This document shows positions 62,353 through 64,000 of a stretch of 64,000 bases of DNA, one piece after another (positions within the stretch are counted from its first letter, which is position 1; every line of letters begins with the position of its first letter). The stretch is taken from contig NC_088301.1 of NCBI RefSeq assembly GCF_032854445.1, positions 48,109,116-48,173,115 of the forward strand, written 5' to 3'. Origin of the DNA: Liolophura sinensis (taxonomy: Eukaryota > Mollusca > Polyplacophora > Chitonida > Chitonidae). The notes beneath the pieces are model-generated. The model was given only the letters and a program-made list of their open reading frames with translations. It had not been told where the DNA came from and did not search any database. Made by a program: the position numbers and the translations under genes.

Positions 62353-64000
62353 ACCAGAAGAGAAGAATATTTTATAAGAAATTTAATTCGCGGTCTTTAT
62401 GCTGTTCATTTCCTTCCAGTCCTGGGACTAATCTGGTTTGTATTGGTCCCAGAGCCTGGAGGCTGTTATGACTCACTCTCTAGTTATTTTACCGCATTCG
62501 GCTGAGAAACTTATCATCTGCGAGAGCAACAGTTAACCTATACTGTGTACGCACAGCGCGCCTGTCATAAAACAGTTAATATTCATGACGCGCATTTGAC
62601 CTTTCCATCCGTGCCTAATCAGCACAAGCAAGGGCGAGGAGACAATTCAATGGGAGAACAACACTCAAACTTCCACAGGACGAGGGCGCTGTGAGTCGTG
62701 ACGAGGACACGAGCTGTTGTTAGCTGTGTATACTTCATAGGCTAGGTTTGAAGTCTTAGAAAACACAGACCAGGGAAAGTATTAACAATATATAGGGACT
62801 ATGTGAAGTATATCGTGGGATGAATAGCGATGGCTGTAAATTTCAAAGAAGGATTATTCCATGACTTTAAGCTATGCCTTGGACGTACGACAATCGCCTG
62901 TTTGCGTACAACTTACCTTGTCTTTTTTGAGTGCCTGGAGTAATACATGTTTATATCCGCCATTCATCTTCACGAAGAAGGGAGGTTAATCATTTATATA
63001 TTTAATAATTCATTAAGCGCAGCCATAACAAACAAGTGTGCATAGTGTGACATTACACATATACACATGAAAGAATCAACATCTTGATATCCGGTAAAAC
63101 TAATGACAAATAATAACATGGGCATTTGTGTATATCATTAATTCATCACTGAGATTAGTATGCTACAAACAAAAATGATGGAACGGCAACTTTATTTGCA
63201 CTGCTCAATGAATGATTCGATCAGTCCATACAGGATGTAGGGGTAGATATCGTATATTTTATTACTTTGTTCTGAACCAATTCATCAATGAAATTAAGAT
63301 CAAGAGAATGACATGGGAATTAGAAGCTCCTTTTTATCTAATATATTAAGTTGTTCTTTTATCATAAATTATATCAGTTTTACCTATGTGAAACTGCTGA
63401 CACTCCCTGTTTCCCACCCACGATCGGCCATAAACATTCTTGGAATCGATCATCCCTGGTTGACAATACCGACTTTTCACAGAAAGGTCATGCACGTCTT
63501 GCAACTGGCATTCGATCATGAAAGAATTACTCTGGAAGCGAACTATCTACACACAACCAGGATTTGTTCATTCTGTACCAGTGTCTGCCCACAGCAAGTA
63601 TTTAAATTTCATCAGAATGAATTGCCTTTATAGAAAAACGTAGGTGTAGAAGTAGACCCGTCCTTGGAATTTATTGCCAAGGCTCACATACAATTACACG
63701 GATGACACGCATAAATTTATACATACTCCATGGCCTGCAATTTGGCGCAGTAATATACAGAAATTAATATCCCTGAGAAACCTAATTAGGCTGGGGGTTG
63801 GGTTGTTGTTGAGATATATTGTTTGCATTTAAATTTGATGGCCATTGCAACATAATTATAGGCCAAGATGAAACCTTTACTTAATTTAAACAGGAAATAT
63901 GACTTTAATTGCCTTACCATACCGGTTTCAGTAGATTAATATACTATACCTCTTTGAATAACACAAAGTTAGCAACATAATATTGAGAACAATGATGTTT
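62353..64000. other. Intergenic, nothing recognised
   Basis: Contains one 106-codon ATG-initiated open frame (63313-63633) without any domain I recognise; otherwise AT-rich sequence. Confidence 0.4.

Noticed and set aside
63313-63633. 106-codon ATG-started open frame near the right edge
   Set aside because: No domain, no promoter or polyadenylation context; consistent with chance.
1-64000. CRISPR arrays, bacterial operons, ribosomal RNA
   Set aside because: None seen; the spaced repeats present are minisatellite, microsatellite and SINE sequences in an animal genome.

Overview
This window is animal nuclear DNA: genes split by GT..AG introns, sparse coding, AT-rich intergenic sequence and many dispersed repeats. 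The short interspersed repeats (tRNA-like heads with a 3' part ending in copies of AAATAAATAAAT) and the gene content point to a lophotrochozoan invertebrate, probably a mollusc or brachiopod. I cannot place it more finely from sequence alone.

Layout. (1) 1-2.4 kb, continuing weakly to about 3.3 kb: a compact, relatively GC-rich cassette of three same-strand reading frames. They overlap or nearly touch, are broken by several frameshifts and stops, and are followed at once by a long hairpin. It does not look like host sequence; I read it as a decayed copy of a virus or transposon gene cluster of a kind I cannot name. (2) 5.1-17.1 kb, minus strand: a 13-exon inter-alpha-trypsin-inhibitor heavy-chain (ITIH) gene. 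I reconstructed it exon by exon in consistent phase: signal peptide, VIT domain, vWA domain with intact MIDAS, Ser-rich linker, DPHF site, C-terminal domain. (3) 18.5-35.0 kb, plus strand, head-to-head with ITIH: a 14-exon POC1 gene (seven WD40 repeats plus C-terminal POC1 coiled coil). Its introns hold several mobile elements, including a 1.1 kb element with near-identical long inverted repeats enclosing a broken tyrosine recombinase, and a 19-bp minisatellite. (4) 35-52.9 kb: intergenic, with repeats, one large interrupted repeat copy and several CRE-type palindromes. (5) 53.4-60.8 kb, plus strand: a three-exon DUSP6/7/9-type ERK phosphatase (MKP-3 family), with a TATA promoter and two tiny upstream ORFs. 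(6) 60.8-64 kb: its 3' UTR and sequence in which I recognise nothing.

How it fits together. The three host genes act in different places: extracellular matrix, centriole/cilium and MAP-kinase feedback. Their linkage is the interesting part. POC1 followed in the same direction by a DUSP6/7-type gene is, as I recall, also the arrangement of human POC1B-DUSP6 (12q21) and POC1A-DUSP7 (3p21), and ITIH1/3/4 lie close to the latter. The window therefore probably preserves an ancient bilaterian gene neighbourhood.
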